Source: Faecalicatena orotica
Lineage (GTDB): Bacteria; Bacillota; Clostridia; Lachnospirales; Lachnospiraceae
DNA length: 64,000 bases
Direction of reading: 5' to 3'
NCBI RefSeq assembly: GCF_003149245.1
Contig: NZ_QGDL01000002.1
Coordinates: forward strand, 124,001-188,000
Shown: in pieces, positions 49,164 through 56,795 of the stretch
How the letters are laid out: the number at the start of each line of letters is the position of its first letter
Numbering within the stretch: position 1 is the first letter of the stretch
The notes under the pieces: model-generated
Told to the model about the DNA's origin: nothing
What the model saw: the letters and a program-made list of their open reading frames with translations, nothing else
Databases searched by the model: none
Made by a program: the position numbers and the translations under genes

Positions 49164-50351
49164 TCAGCATTTTGTGAAATACATGGAAATCCCCTGCCCG
49201 CCCCCGATGCACATGCTGATCATGGCATCTTTTTTATCGGTACGCATTAATTCATACAGCACCTTTACGGTCAGGACTGCTCCGGTGGCCCCGATTGGAT
49301 GTCCGATAGAGATTCCGCCCCCGTATATATTGACTTTCTCCATATCAAGCCCCAGATCTCTGCTTACGGCGTATGCCTGACTTGCGAAGGCTTCGTTGAT
49401 CTCAAACATGTCGATATCCTTCAGGCTGATGTGAAGCTTCTCTGCCAGCTGCTCACTTGAGAATTTCGGGGAATATCCCATCAGTTCGGCATCGAATCCG
49501 GCAACGGTATAGCCCTCGATCTTCAACTTCGGCACGACTCCCAGCTCCTCTGCTTTTTCCTTCGACATAACGACAACCGCGGCTGCACCGTCATTCAGGC
49601 TGGAAGAATTGCCAGCGGTTACGGTCCCGTCCTTTACAAAGCAAGGCCGCAGCTTTGCCAGCTTCTCGATAGTCTGACCGTCTCTTGGCCCCTCGTCCGT
49701 ATCAAACACGGTTACATTCCCTTTCCGGTCTTTCAGTTCTACGGGCAGGATTTCATCCTTGAATTTGCCCTCTTTTATGGCGGTACATGCCCGCTGGTGG
49801 CTCTGGAGTGAGAAAGCATCCTGTTCTTCACGTGAAACGTGATACTCTGTGGCTACGTTTTCTGCGGTAACACCGTTGTGGTTACCGTCCATCGGCCATG
49901 TGAGGATGTCAATGACCCCGTCCTCGAAGGTTTTGTGTCCCATGCGGGCTCCCCAGCGGGCGTCTTTTACATAGTACGGCAGCTGGGATATGCTCTCTGC
50001 CCCGCCTGCAACAACGACATCGGCGAACCCGGTCTGGATTTCCATGACAGCGTCGGCGATAGCCTGCAGGCTGGAACCACACTGTCTGTTGACTGAATAG
50101 GCAGTCGTTTCTTTCGGCATGCCTGCTTTCAGGCTGATGGCCCTTGCAACGAAGCCATTTTCGGCTATCTGTCCGACCTGTCCGATAATTACTTCGTCGA
50201 CATCGGATGGCTGGATGCCTGCACGGTTTACGGCCTCTTTTACAACCATTGCGCCCATATCGATAGCGGACAAATCCTTCAGGCTCCCTCCGAAACTTGC
50301 GACAGGAAGACGGACCCCGCTGACAATAACAACATCTTTAAAATGATTCAT
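49164..50351 (-). CDS. Acetyl-CoA acetyltransferase (thiolase)
   Basis: A 395-residue thiolase. The acyl-accepting cysteine is in NRQCGSSLQAIADAV (about residue 89), the second pair in FEINEAFASQ and GHPIGATGAV (His about 352), and the final cysteine in MCIGGGQG (about 382). The last gene of the four-gene operon starting at 54341, it would cleave a 3-ketoacyl-CoA to acetyl-CoA or condense acetyl-CoA, depending on flux. AAAGGAG precedes ATG 50351. In the context of a ligase, CoA-transferase and SDR, degradation of a 3-hydroxy acid is more likely. Confidence 0.9.
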   Translation of the reverse strand: MNHFKDVVIVSGVRLPVASFGGSLKDLSAIDMGAMVVKEAVNRAGIQPSDVDEVIIGQVGQIAENGFVARAISLKAGMPKETTAYSVNRQCGSSLQAIADAVMEIQTGFADVVVAGGAESISQLPYYVKDARWGARMGHKTFEDGVIDILTWPMDGNHNGVTAENVATEYHVSREEQDAFSLQSHQRACTAIKEGKFKDEILPVELKDRKGNVTVFDTDEGPRDGQTIEKLAKLRPCFVKDGTVTAGNSSSLNDGAAAVVVMSKEKAEELGVVPKLKIEGYTVAGFDAELMGYSPKFSSEQLAEKLHISLKDIDMFEINEAFASQAYAVSRDLGLDMEKVNIYGGGISIGHPIGATGAVLTVKVLYELMRTDKKDAMISMCIGGGQGISMYFTKC

Positions 50352-50375
50352 GGCAAAATCTCCTTTCTATGAGTG

Positions 50376-51119
50376 TCAGACGATCATACCGCCGCCGACA
50401 TTGATGACTTCAGAAGTGATATATGCGGCATCATCAGATGCCAGAAAAGCGACCATATTTCCTACATCGGACGGTTTTCCCGCATAACCCATCGGGATCC
50501 TGCCCATCATGCTGTCCCATGCGGCTCCATCGTTGACTTCCTTTAATTTTACGGTCATATCTGTCTCGATAAAGCCGGGGCAGATAACATTGCAGGTAAT
50601 TCCTTTTCTTGCATTTTCTCTTGCAGCAGTCTTTGTCAGGCCGACAACACCGGCTTTTGCTGCCGCGTAGTTAGCCTGGCCGATGTTGCCAAGCCAGCTG
50701 CCGGAGGAAATATTGATGATTCTTCCGGAACCTTTGCCACGCATGTATTTCACGGCCTCCTGAGTTCCGTAAAAGGTTCCGGTCAGGTCGACGGCGATAA
50801 CCGTATCCCAGTTTTCGGCGGGCATTTTATGGAGCATTCCGTCACGGTTGATGCCCGCATTATTGACCATGATATCCAAAGTGCCATAAGTATCGATAGC
50901 AAACTGGACCAGAGCCCTGACTTCTTCCTGCTTTGCGACGTTTACGGGGAATGCGCAGGCCGTGCCTCCTGTGCTGCGGATCTCAGACACGGCATCATCG
51001 GCAGGTGCCATGTCGGCAACTACGACCTTTGCCCCTTCCTCCGCAAGTTTTACGGCAATCCCTTTTCCGAGACCGCGTCCTGCTCCTGTTACGATAGCAA
51101 CTTTGTCTTTTAAGCGCAT
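50376..51119 (-). CDS. Short-chain dehydrogenase/reductase, FabG-like
   Basis: A 247-residue SDR. Cofactor motif TGAGRGLGKG (residues 11-20), NNAG (about 86-89), catalytic Ser in NISSGSW and Tyr/Lys in YAAAK (about 151-155), and the C-terminal EVINVGGGMIV. The aspartate at the end of the second strand (VVVADM) favours NAD rather than NADP, which fits oxidation of a 3-hydroxyacyl-CoA. It is between the CoA-transferase and the thiolase genes, so the substrate is likely the CoA ester. Family membership alone cannot exclude a 3-oxoacyl-ACP reductase. Confidence 0.85.
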   Translation of the reverse strand: MRLKDKVAIVTGAGRGLGKGIAVKLAEEGAKVVVADMAPADDAVSEIRSTGGTACAFPVNVAKQEEVRALVQFAIDTYGTLDIMVNNAGINRDGMLHKMPAENWDTVIAVDLTGTFYGTQEAVKYMRGKGSGRIINISSGSWLGNIGQANYAAAKAGVVGLTKTAARENARKGITCNVICPGFIETDMTVKLKEVNDGAAWDSMMGRIPMGYAGKPSDVGNMVAFLASDDAAYITSEVINVGGGMIV

Positions 51120-51133
51120 AGATAAATCCTCCT

Positions 51134-52723
51134 TTATGATTGATTGGTATGAATGAAATCCCTGAGTCCAAAAGGCCCGTTTTCACGGAAGATGGCAGGA
51201 TTCATTTCCTTTAGGTCAGGGCTTATAATTGGTTTAAATTCCATGAGGTCAAGAATCTGCGTCTGCAGGTCTATGCCGGGAGCTGTCTCGGTCAGGACAA
51301 GTCCTTCCGGGCGCAGCTCAAAAACAGCCCTTTCTGTTATGTAATGCATTTTCTGGTGCTTGCCGCGTGCAATATTTCCGTTATATGAAATCTGCTGAAT
51401 CTTGTTTACAAATTTGATGAGGGAGCCTTCCCTGTCAATATGGAGCCTGTCCCCCTTAAAAGAGCACTCCAGTCCTTTCCCGGTGAATGAGGAACAGAAG
51501 ACGACATGCTTTGCATTCGTTGTGATGTCGATGAAGCCGCCGGCCCCGGTCGGGTTCGGCCCAAGTTTTGTGGCATTTACATTGCCGTCACTGTCCACTT
51601 CCCCGGCGCCCATGTAAGTCACGTCCACGCCGGCCCCGTTGTAGTAATCGAACTGGTCGTCATGTCTGAGGAGGGCAAAATTATTTTTGGCAATGCCAAA
51701 ATCAATCCCTCCCATCGGGATTCCACCGTAGATACCGGATTCTACGGTGATTGTAACGTCATCATCAATCTGTTCTTCCGCGATAATCGGACCGACCACA
51801 TCGTTTGGTATTCCGGTCCCTACATTGAGGACATCGTTTTCGCGAAGCTCCATCAGTGCCCTCCTCCCGATTACTTTGCGGACCGTCAGCGGGAGTGCAT
51901 CGGAGTTATCGGCTGGGACTTTGATATCACCGCAGTATGCCGGGTCAAAGGCAAAACTGTGTGTCTGCCGGTGGTCTTCCTCCGGGTTTGGGCACATGAC
52001 GACGGCGTCGATAAAAATACCCGGGACCGTCACTCGTTTACAGTGGAGCGTTCCCGATTTTACTTTATACTTGGCCTGCGCGATTACCGTGCCGCCGAAC
52101 TTCTTACACGCCATCACGGCGGAGAAGACTTCCAGATTCATAGCTTCTTCATCTGTCGTCAAATTGCCGGCTTCGTCTACATATGTCCCCCGGATGATAC
52201 AATAGTCAAGCGGGATTGGTTTGTAACGCATATACTCTTCGCCGCCGATGGTAACGACATCTGTGATATCAGGGGCGGACCTCGTAATTTCGTTCATTTT
52301 TCCACCGTCGATGCGCGGATCAATGAAGGTTCCCAGACCAACCTTTGTGATCTTGCCCGGTTCTCCTCCCGCCATGCTGCGGTACAACTGTGCGAACTGG
52401 CCCTGGGGGATGCAGTAGGCAAGGATTTTATTGCCGGCGATCAGTTCCATCATCTTCGGCTGTAGTCCCCAGTGCCCGCCAATGATGCGGTACAGCATTT
52501 TTTCGTGGGCAAAATGCTGTATCCCACGGTCGCGGTCGCTCTGCCCGCAGGAATGGACGAGTGTAAGGTGGTTCGGGCTTCCTGTTTCGAGAAAGCGTTT
52601 TTCCACGGCTTTTAGGATTGTCTCGGATGCAGAGACGAGCGTCATGCCTATGGTGGCGATGGTACTGCCGTCCCGGATCATGGCAGCGGCTTCATCTCCG
52701 GTTACAAATACAGGTTTCCTCAT
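51134..52723 (-). CDS. Acyl-CoA:carboxylate CoA-transferase, Pct-like
   Basis: A 529-residue fused alpha-beta CoA-transferase (family I), as in propionate or lactate CoA-transferase of clostridia (about 520 residues). The catalytic glutamate is in TVESGIYGGIPMGG, about residue 330. Other family stretches are GGHWGLQPKMMELI, NVGTGIPNDVVG and PTGAGGFIDIT. It moves CoA from acetyl-CoA or a similar donor to a free acid, so it may activate the same acid as the ligase, at no net ATP cost, or recycle CoA from the product. It is 4 bases after the ligase gene. Confidence 0.88.
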   Translation of the reverse strand: MRKPVFVTGDEAAAMIRDGSTIATIGMTLVSASETILKAVEKRFLETGSPNHLTLVHSCGQSDRDRGIQHFAHEKMLYRIIGGHWGLQPKMMELIAGNKILAYCIPQGQFAQLYRSMAGGEPGKITKVGLGTFIDPRIDGGKMNEITRSAPDITDVVTIGGEEYMRYKPIPLDYCIIRGTYVDEAGNLTTDEEAMNLEVFSAVMACKKFGGTVIAQAKYKVKSGTLHCKRVTVPGIFIDAVVMCPNPEEDHRQTHSFAFDPAYCGDIKVPADNSDALPLTVRKVIGRRALMELRENDVLNVGTGIPNDVVGPIIAEEQIDDDVTITVESGIYGGIPMGGIDFGIAKNNFALLRHDDQFDYYNGAGVDVTYMGAGEVDSDGNVNATKLGPNPTGAGGFIDITTNAKHVVFCSSFTGKGLECSFKGDRLHIDREGSLIKFVNKIQQISYNGNIARGKHQKMHYITERAVFELRPEGLVLTETAPGIDLQTQILDLMEFKPIISPDLKEMNPAIFRENGPFGLRDFIHTNQS

Positions 52724-52727
52724 AGTT

Positions 52728-54341
52728 TTAACCTCCTGGTTTAGATAAAAGTAAAGTTTTAATAGTTCTTTTGTCTACCTTCCCGTTCGGGGTGACGGGG
52801 ATTTCATCCAGAATAAGGACTCTGGCCGGAATCTTATACTTTGCAATTCTGCCGCCTAACTCTTTTTGAATGGATTCCTCCGTGAGAATCATACCGGGCA
52901 GTGATTTTACGACCGCTGCGGCAACTTCGCCGTAGATCTCATCCGGGATGCCGACAACTGCGGTGTCTTCGACTCCTTCTATTTTGTAGATTTCGTTTTC
53001 CACATCAAAACTCCAGATCTTTTCCCCGCCGCGGTTGATCATATCCTTTTTCCGGTCGACAACGAAGAGGTATCCTTCTTCGTTGAAATATCCGAGGTCT
53101 CCTGTCCCGAGCCAGCCATCCTTCAGGGAAGGGGTGTCCGTCTTATAGTAGGAATCCAGAACGACGGTTCCGGATATCCAGATCTCACCGACAGCGCCGG
53201 GCGGGAGTTCTGCTCCGGCATCGTTTAAGATTCGGAAGCAGGTGCCGGGAATCGGAAGACCTGAGGAACCGATAAAGCAGCTAGCCCCGGCGTCCCCGGG
53301 AAAAATGGATGCCGGGGAGGTTGTCTCTGTCAGCCCGTAAACGGTGTGGAACGTACTGTGCGGAAGCCATTCATGGATCTGGCGCAGTTTTTCTTTCGGC
53401 ATATTACTGCTTCCGCAGGCGAATGTCTTTAAACTCGGCAGATGCGGGAAATGTCCGGATTCAGCAAGCAGCATGGAAAATACTGTCGGTGAGGCATGCA
53501 GAAAAGTGACATTATGCTCTTTCACGCAGGTTAGTACCCTGCCGGCATTGAAATACTTATGGAGGTACAGTGTTCCGCCGGCATATACAAAGAGGCCTAG
53601 CAGAGCGACCAGCCCTGTGATGTGGTAAATCGGGATCGGGATGATGGAAACATCCTTTTCTGTAATGTGTAAGACTTTCTGATAGGAGACAACCGCATGC
53701 ATGATGTTATAATTTTTGATTACCACACCTTTGCTCTGGGATGTTGTCCCGGAAGTAAACATCAAAAGGGCGGTATCTTCCCTTGTATCTGCCGGCATTT
53801 CGGGAACAGCCTCTTTTGATGTGAATTCCGAAAAACCATACCCAGCCTCCTGGTTACCGGACTTCAGGACGAAGATACCGTTGTTTTCACAGCGGGAAAA
53901 CCAGCTATAGAAATCCTCATCGCAGATGATATGGCTTACATCGGACTTTGATACCAGTGAATTCACTTCCTGCTCTTTATATTTCGTCGGCAGGGGGATA
54001 GTCACGGCCCCTATTCTGATCAAAGAAAGAAATGCGACGCAGAACTCAAGGCTGTTGTACAGCATCAGGGCGACCCGGTCTTTATAACCGACATGGCATT
54101 CGCTGATCAGATAAGAGGAAAAGCCGTCCACATACTTTTTTAAGCAGGAATAACTGCATGTGCGCCCGTAATGATCTATAATGGCTGTCTTATCCGGATA
54201 TAACCCGGCGGTATCTGACAGAGCTTCGTATAGATTGTGTGGTATATCAGGGAAGGTTTCGATTTCCCGGCCACTTTTAAGTTTCTGTTGCGTTAACTGA
54301 AAGGAAATTAAATCTTTCCAGAGTTCAGTCCCACGGTACAT
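52728..54341 (-). CDS. AMP-forming acyl-CoA ligase
   Basis: A 537-residue class I adenylate-forming enzyme. Motifs in order: LLMFTSGTTSQSKGVV (about 189-204), VYGLTETTSPAS (about 337), GWLGTGDLGYFNEEGYLFVVDRKKDMI (about 418-444) and the catalytic lysine in PVTPNGKVDKR (about 523). It forms an acyl-adenylate and then the CoA ester of a carboxylic acid; which acid is unclear. It opens the leftward operon, and AAAGGAGG precedes ATG 54341. An operator-like motif lies at 54358-54372, just upstream. Confidence 0.88.
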   Translation of the reverse strand: MYRGTELWKDLISFQLTQQKLKSGREIETFPDIPHNLYEALSDTAGLYPDKTAIIDHYGRTCSYSCLKKYVDGFSSYLISECHVGYKDRVALMLYNSLEFCVAFLSLIRIGAVTIPLPTKYKEQEVNSLVSKSDVSHIICDEDFYSWFSRCENNGIFVLKSGNQEAGYGFSEFTSKEAVPEMPADTREDTALLMFTSGTTSQSKGVVIKNYNIMHAVVSYQKVLHITEKDVSIIPIPIYHITGLVALLGLFVYAGGTLYLHKYFNAGRVLTCVKEHNVTFLHASPTVFSMLLAESGHFPHLPSLKTFACGSSNMPKEKLRQIHEWLPHSTFHTVYGLTETTSPASIFPGDAGASCFIGSSGLPIPGTCFRILNDAGAELPPGAVGEIWISGTVVLDSYYKTDTPSLKDGWLGTGDLGYFNEEGYLFVVDRKKDMINRGGEKIWSFDVENEIYKIEGVEDTAVVGIPDEIYGEVAAAVVKSLPGMILTEESIQKELGGRIAKYKIPARVLILDEIPVTPNGKVDKRTIKTLLLSKPGG

Positions 54342-54357
54342 AAATGAACCTCCTTTT

Positions 54358-54372
54358 AAAGAAAACGGTTGC
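54358..54372 (-). promoter_or_regulatory. Operator-like site A before the acyl-CoA ligase
   Basis: AAAGAAAACGGTTGC, about +5 to +19 from the ligase transcription start, directly before the ribosome site. It shares AGAAAACGGTT with site C at 54688 and AAGAAAAYGGTTG with site D at 60271. Confidence 0.5.
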
Positions 54373-54383
54373 GTTACAATCTA

Positions 54384-54412
54384 ATCTTATTTCAGAATGT
54401 TTTCAAAGTCAA
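54384..54412 (-). promoter_or_regulatory. Promoter of the acyl-CoA operon
   Basis: On the minus strand TTGACT (54412-54407), 17 bases, TAAGAT (54389-54384). Site A follows immediately downstream. Confidence 0.5.
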
Positions 54413-54636
54413 TAGAGTAAAAATACACAAAAATATATGGAAAAAATATAATAAGTGCACAAAATAATCTGAATATTTCCGGCATTACAAAACAAAACAC
54501 TTGTATATCTCGAATGTTCAGATAAATGCGAAAGAAAACAAAGAAACTAAATTAAAAATATGTGAATAGTGCACAAAAATGAAAGACTAAAATGAATTAA
54601 TTTAACAAAACGAATACTGAAACACAAAAAAATGAA

Positions 54637-54674
54637 GAGAATCGGTTGATTTTAGAAAAAGTTGATGATATAGT
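54637..54674 (+). promoter_or_regulatory. Promoter of the lactonase/ABC operon with operator B
   Basis: TTGATT (54646-54651), 17 bases, TATAGT (54669-54674). The -35 lies inside GAGAATCGGTTGATTTT (54637-54653), nearly the same as the site on the -35 of the LacI promoter at 60281. Repression by blocking the -35 is likely. Confidence 0.55.
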
Positions 54675-54687
54675 AGAGCCAACACGA

Positions 54688-54702
54688 GAGAAAACGGTTT
54701 CT
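54688..54702 (+). promoter_or_regulatory. Operator-like site C, AGAAAACGGTTTCT
   Basis: GAGAAAACGGTTTCT lies about 8-20 bases after the expected transcription start. It matches 10 of 12 positions of a perfect palindrome around CpG. The pattern also resembles CcpA cre sites (TGAAAACGGTTTCA-like), so CcpA or the LacI protein at 60345 may bind it. Confidence 0.5.
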
Positions 54703-54768
54703 AAAAATGGATGGTGGTGTTGCAGGAAAATAATGAAAACGATATCTAACAGAAAAGGAGGATGCATT

Positions 54769-55512
54769 ATGAAAAAGTGGATAGTAAAGGCTATCCAGGC
54801 AGGGAGTATCGTACTGGACCGTTCCGCGATGACTCACTACAAGGGAAAAGGGGAGCAGATTACAGTTCCTATCTGGTGTGCAGGTGCAACTGACGGAGAA
54901 CATAAAGTATTGGTTGACACAGGGATACGCGATCTGGAAGAGTACCGCAAGGCGGAGCCGGGGGTTATCCAGACCCCGGAACAGGACACAGTCGCGGCTG
55001 TAAGGCGGATTATGGGATGGGAACCGGAGGAGGTTGATATCGTCATCAACACGCACCTCCATTGTGACCACTGCGGAAGCAACGCAAAGTTCCGCAAGTC
55101 GAAATTTTACATACAGAAAAAGGAATGGGAGGCAGCATTCGCACCTCTTGTTCCGGAAGTGCCGTTTTATGACAGCTTATGCTACGACAAAAATGCAGTC
55201 AACTATTTTCAGTGGGAGTTTTTAAACGGAGATGCGGAGATACTTCCGGGACTTCGGGTGATTACAACGCCGGGGCACACGAGGGGCCACCAGTCAGTAC
55301 TGTTTCATACAGAAGCGGGCGTTGTGTGTGTATCCGGTGATATCTGTAACGTTGCAGAGAATGTAAATGGGAATCTGGAGCCCAATATTGTTGTAATGGT
55401 ACCGGAGACGTATGAGAGTTTCCAGAGAATCCGGCAGTCATCACACTATATCCTGCCGGGCCATGAACCGGCGGTTAAGGACGGGGCGGAAACATTTATT
55501 CAGGTACTTTAA
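54769..55512 (+). CDS. Metallo-beta-lactamase-fold lactonase, AHL-lactonase-like
   Basis: A 247-residue protein of the N-acyl-homoserine lactonase/MBL family. Metal motifs are NTHLHCDHCGSN (HxHxDH, about residues 86-97), TPGHTRGHQS (about 165-174), GDICN and the late LPGHEP. Such enzymes open lactone rings or cleave esters in the cytoplasm; the sequence has no signal peptide. AAAGGAGG lies 7 bases before ATG 54769, so upstream in-frame codons are leader. It precedes an ABC importer by 24 bases, suggesting action on the imported compound. A quorum-quenching role is possible but not implied. Confidence 0.82.
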   Translation: MKKWIVKAIQAGSIVLDRSAMTHYKGKGEQITVPIWCAGATDGEHKVLVDTGIRDLEEYRKAEPGVIQTPEQDTVAAVRRIMGWEPEEVDIVINTHLHCDHCGSNAKFRKSKFYIQKKEWEAAFAPLVPEVPFYDSLCYDKNAVNYFQWEFLNGDAEILPGLRVITTPGHTRGHQSVLFHTEAGVVCVSGDICNVAENVNGNLEPNIVVMVPETYESFQRIRQSSHYILPGHEPAVKDGAETFIQVL

Positions 55513-55536
55513 AACAAAAGAGAAGGAGATCATTTT

Positions 55537-56703
55537 ATGAAGAAGAAAGTATTGGCAGTTTTGCTTGCAGGATTAATGGTATTCGGACTTGCTGCATGCA
55601 GCAGCCCGGAAAAGAAAACGGATGAACCAAAAGACGATGCGCAGAAGACAGAAGAACCAGCTGCAAAGTCAGATAAGGACAGCGGCTTCGTAGTGGGATT
55701 TTCAAACGGATACTGGGGCAATACGTGGCGTGCGCAGATGGTAGAAGACTTCGAGAACCGTGCCAAAGAGTATAAGGCAGATGGTGTTCTCTCAGATTAT
55801 ATGGTTTCTAATACAAACAGTGATGCAACGGAACAGTTAAACCAGATCAACGCAATGATCGATGCAGGTGTAGATGCGATTATGATCGATGCCGTTTCTC
55901 CTACAACGATTAAATCAGCAGTGGAAAAAGCGCAGAAGAAGGGTATCCTGGTAGTAATTGCAAACGATCCGGCCGCTTATGAAGGAACGATCTGTGTCTG
56001 CGGAAATAACTACAGCTGGCAGAAAATCCAGGCAGTCTGGATGGCAGAGCAGTTAAACGGAAAGGGCGATATCGTTGAAATCTCAGGTGTTTCAGGCAAT
56101 GCTGCCGATACTTTACGTGTACAGGCAAACAAGGATGTACTTGCAGATTACCCGGATATCAAGATTCTCGGCTCCGCTCCCGGCAACTGGTCAGAGACAG
56201 ATGCACAGTCTGTCATGACGACATTTTTATCAAGCTATGACAACATCGACGCCGTACTGGCACAGGATGTTATGGGGGAAGGTATCATCAAGGCATACGA
56301 AAATGCAGGAAAAGAACCTAAGATTATGACAGGTGACTATACAAAATCATTCTTTACAAAATGGAGCACTATGCCGGACCTTACAACAATCGGCGTTTCT
56401 TATGCACCGGGCAGCGCCGTAACAGCACTGGACGTTACGGTACGCCTGCTTCAGGGAAAGACTGTGAAGGAAGACCTTCTTGTAGCAAATCCGATGGACG
56501 AAAACATGGTCAATTCGATCATGCTTGACCCGCCGTATGTTGTTACAAAAGACGGAGACCAGAATGCGGCATGGATGGAAGGACTGAACGGAACAAAGGC
56601 AATCACTCTGGAAGAAGCAGTGGACCTGCTTAAGGATTCCGCCGATACAGCAGCACTGGACGGATGGCTTACCCAGGAAGAGGTTGACCAGTTCTTTGAA
56701 TAA
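55537..56703 (+). CDS. Ribose-type ABC transporter substrate-binding lipoprotein
   Basis: A 388-residue lipoprotein, longer than typical RbsB. Lipobox GLAAC with Cys near residue 22, an acidic/lysine-rich linker of about 25 residues, then a type 1 binding fold (VVGFSNGYWGNTWRAQMVEDF, DATEQLNQINAMIDAGVDAIMIDAVSPTTI, GDIVEISGVSGNAADTLRVQ). NGYWGNTWR resembles binding proteins of uncertain ligand in clostridia. AAGGAG precedes ATG 55537. A terminator-like hairpin follows it. Along with the ATPase and two permeases it forms the uptake system for the substrate of the lactonase. Confidence 0.88.
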   Translation: MKKKVLAVLLAGLMVFGLAACSSPEKKTDEPKDDAQKTEEPAAKSDKDSGFVVGFSNGYWGNTWRAQMVEDFENRAKEYKADGVLSDYMVSNTNSDATEQLNQINAMIDAGVDAIMIDAVSPTTIKSAVEKAQKKGILVVIANDPAAYEGTICVCGNNYSWQKIQAVWMAEQLNGKGDIVEISGVSGNAADTLRVQANKDVLADYPDIKILGSAPGNWSETDAQSVMTTFLSSYDNIDAVLAQDVMGEGIIKAYENAGKEPKIMTGDYTKSFFTKWSTMPDLTTIGVSYAPGSAVTALDVTVRLLQGKTVKEDLLVANPMDENMVNSIMLDPPYVVTKDGDQNAAWMEGLNGTKAITLEEAVDLLKDSADTAALDGWLTQEEVDQFFE

Positions 56704-56731
56704 TAAGTAAATATAGAAATGCTTATAAATG

Positions 56732-56768
56732 GACTGGCGGACAATGAGGTAAAGTCCGCCGGTCTTTT
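56732..56768 (+). terminator. Intercistronic attenuator-like hairpin
   Basis: GACTGGCGGAC (56732-56742) pairs with GTCCGCCGGTC (56754-56764), one mismatch, and TTTTG follows. It is placed between binding-protein and ATPase genes, like the hairpin at 23549. Confidence 0.6.
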
Positions 56769-56795
56769 GTTCATTAAACATAAGGAGGAAATTCG

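Larger units (their letters stand above)
54342..54768. promoter_or_regulatory. 427-base divergent regulatory region
   Basis: No gene is supported here. The region is very AT-rich between 54420 and 54640. It contains a leftward promoter for the ligase operon (54384-54412), a rightward promoter for the lactonase operon (54646-54674), and three copies of an operator-like motif (54358, 54637, 54688). The open frame that runs through 54646-54768 before the lactonase is rejected as leader. Confidence 0.6.

Noticed and set aside
51506-52465. 319-codon open frame on the plus strand inside the CoA-transferase gene
   Set aside because: It is antisense to a clear CoA-transferase and has composition of a shadow frame; no domain seen.
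49164-54341. Bile acid 7-dehydroxylation (bai) operon
   Set aside because: A ligase, SDR and CoA-transferase are reminiscent, but the flavin oxidoreductases (baiCD, baiH), the dehydratase (baiE) and the class III CoA-transferase are all absent, and the CoA-transferase here is of the Pct type.
54646-54768. Extension of the lactonase by 41 codons from a TTG
   Set aside because: The stretch contains the promoter -10 and site C, has no domain match, and AAAGGAGG clearly marks ATG 54769.
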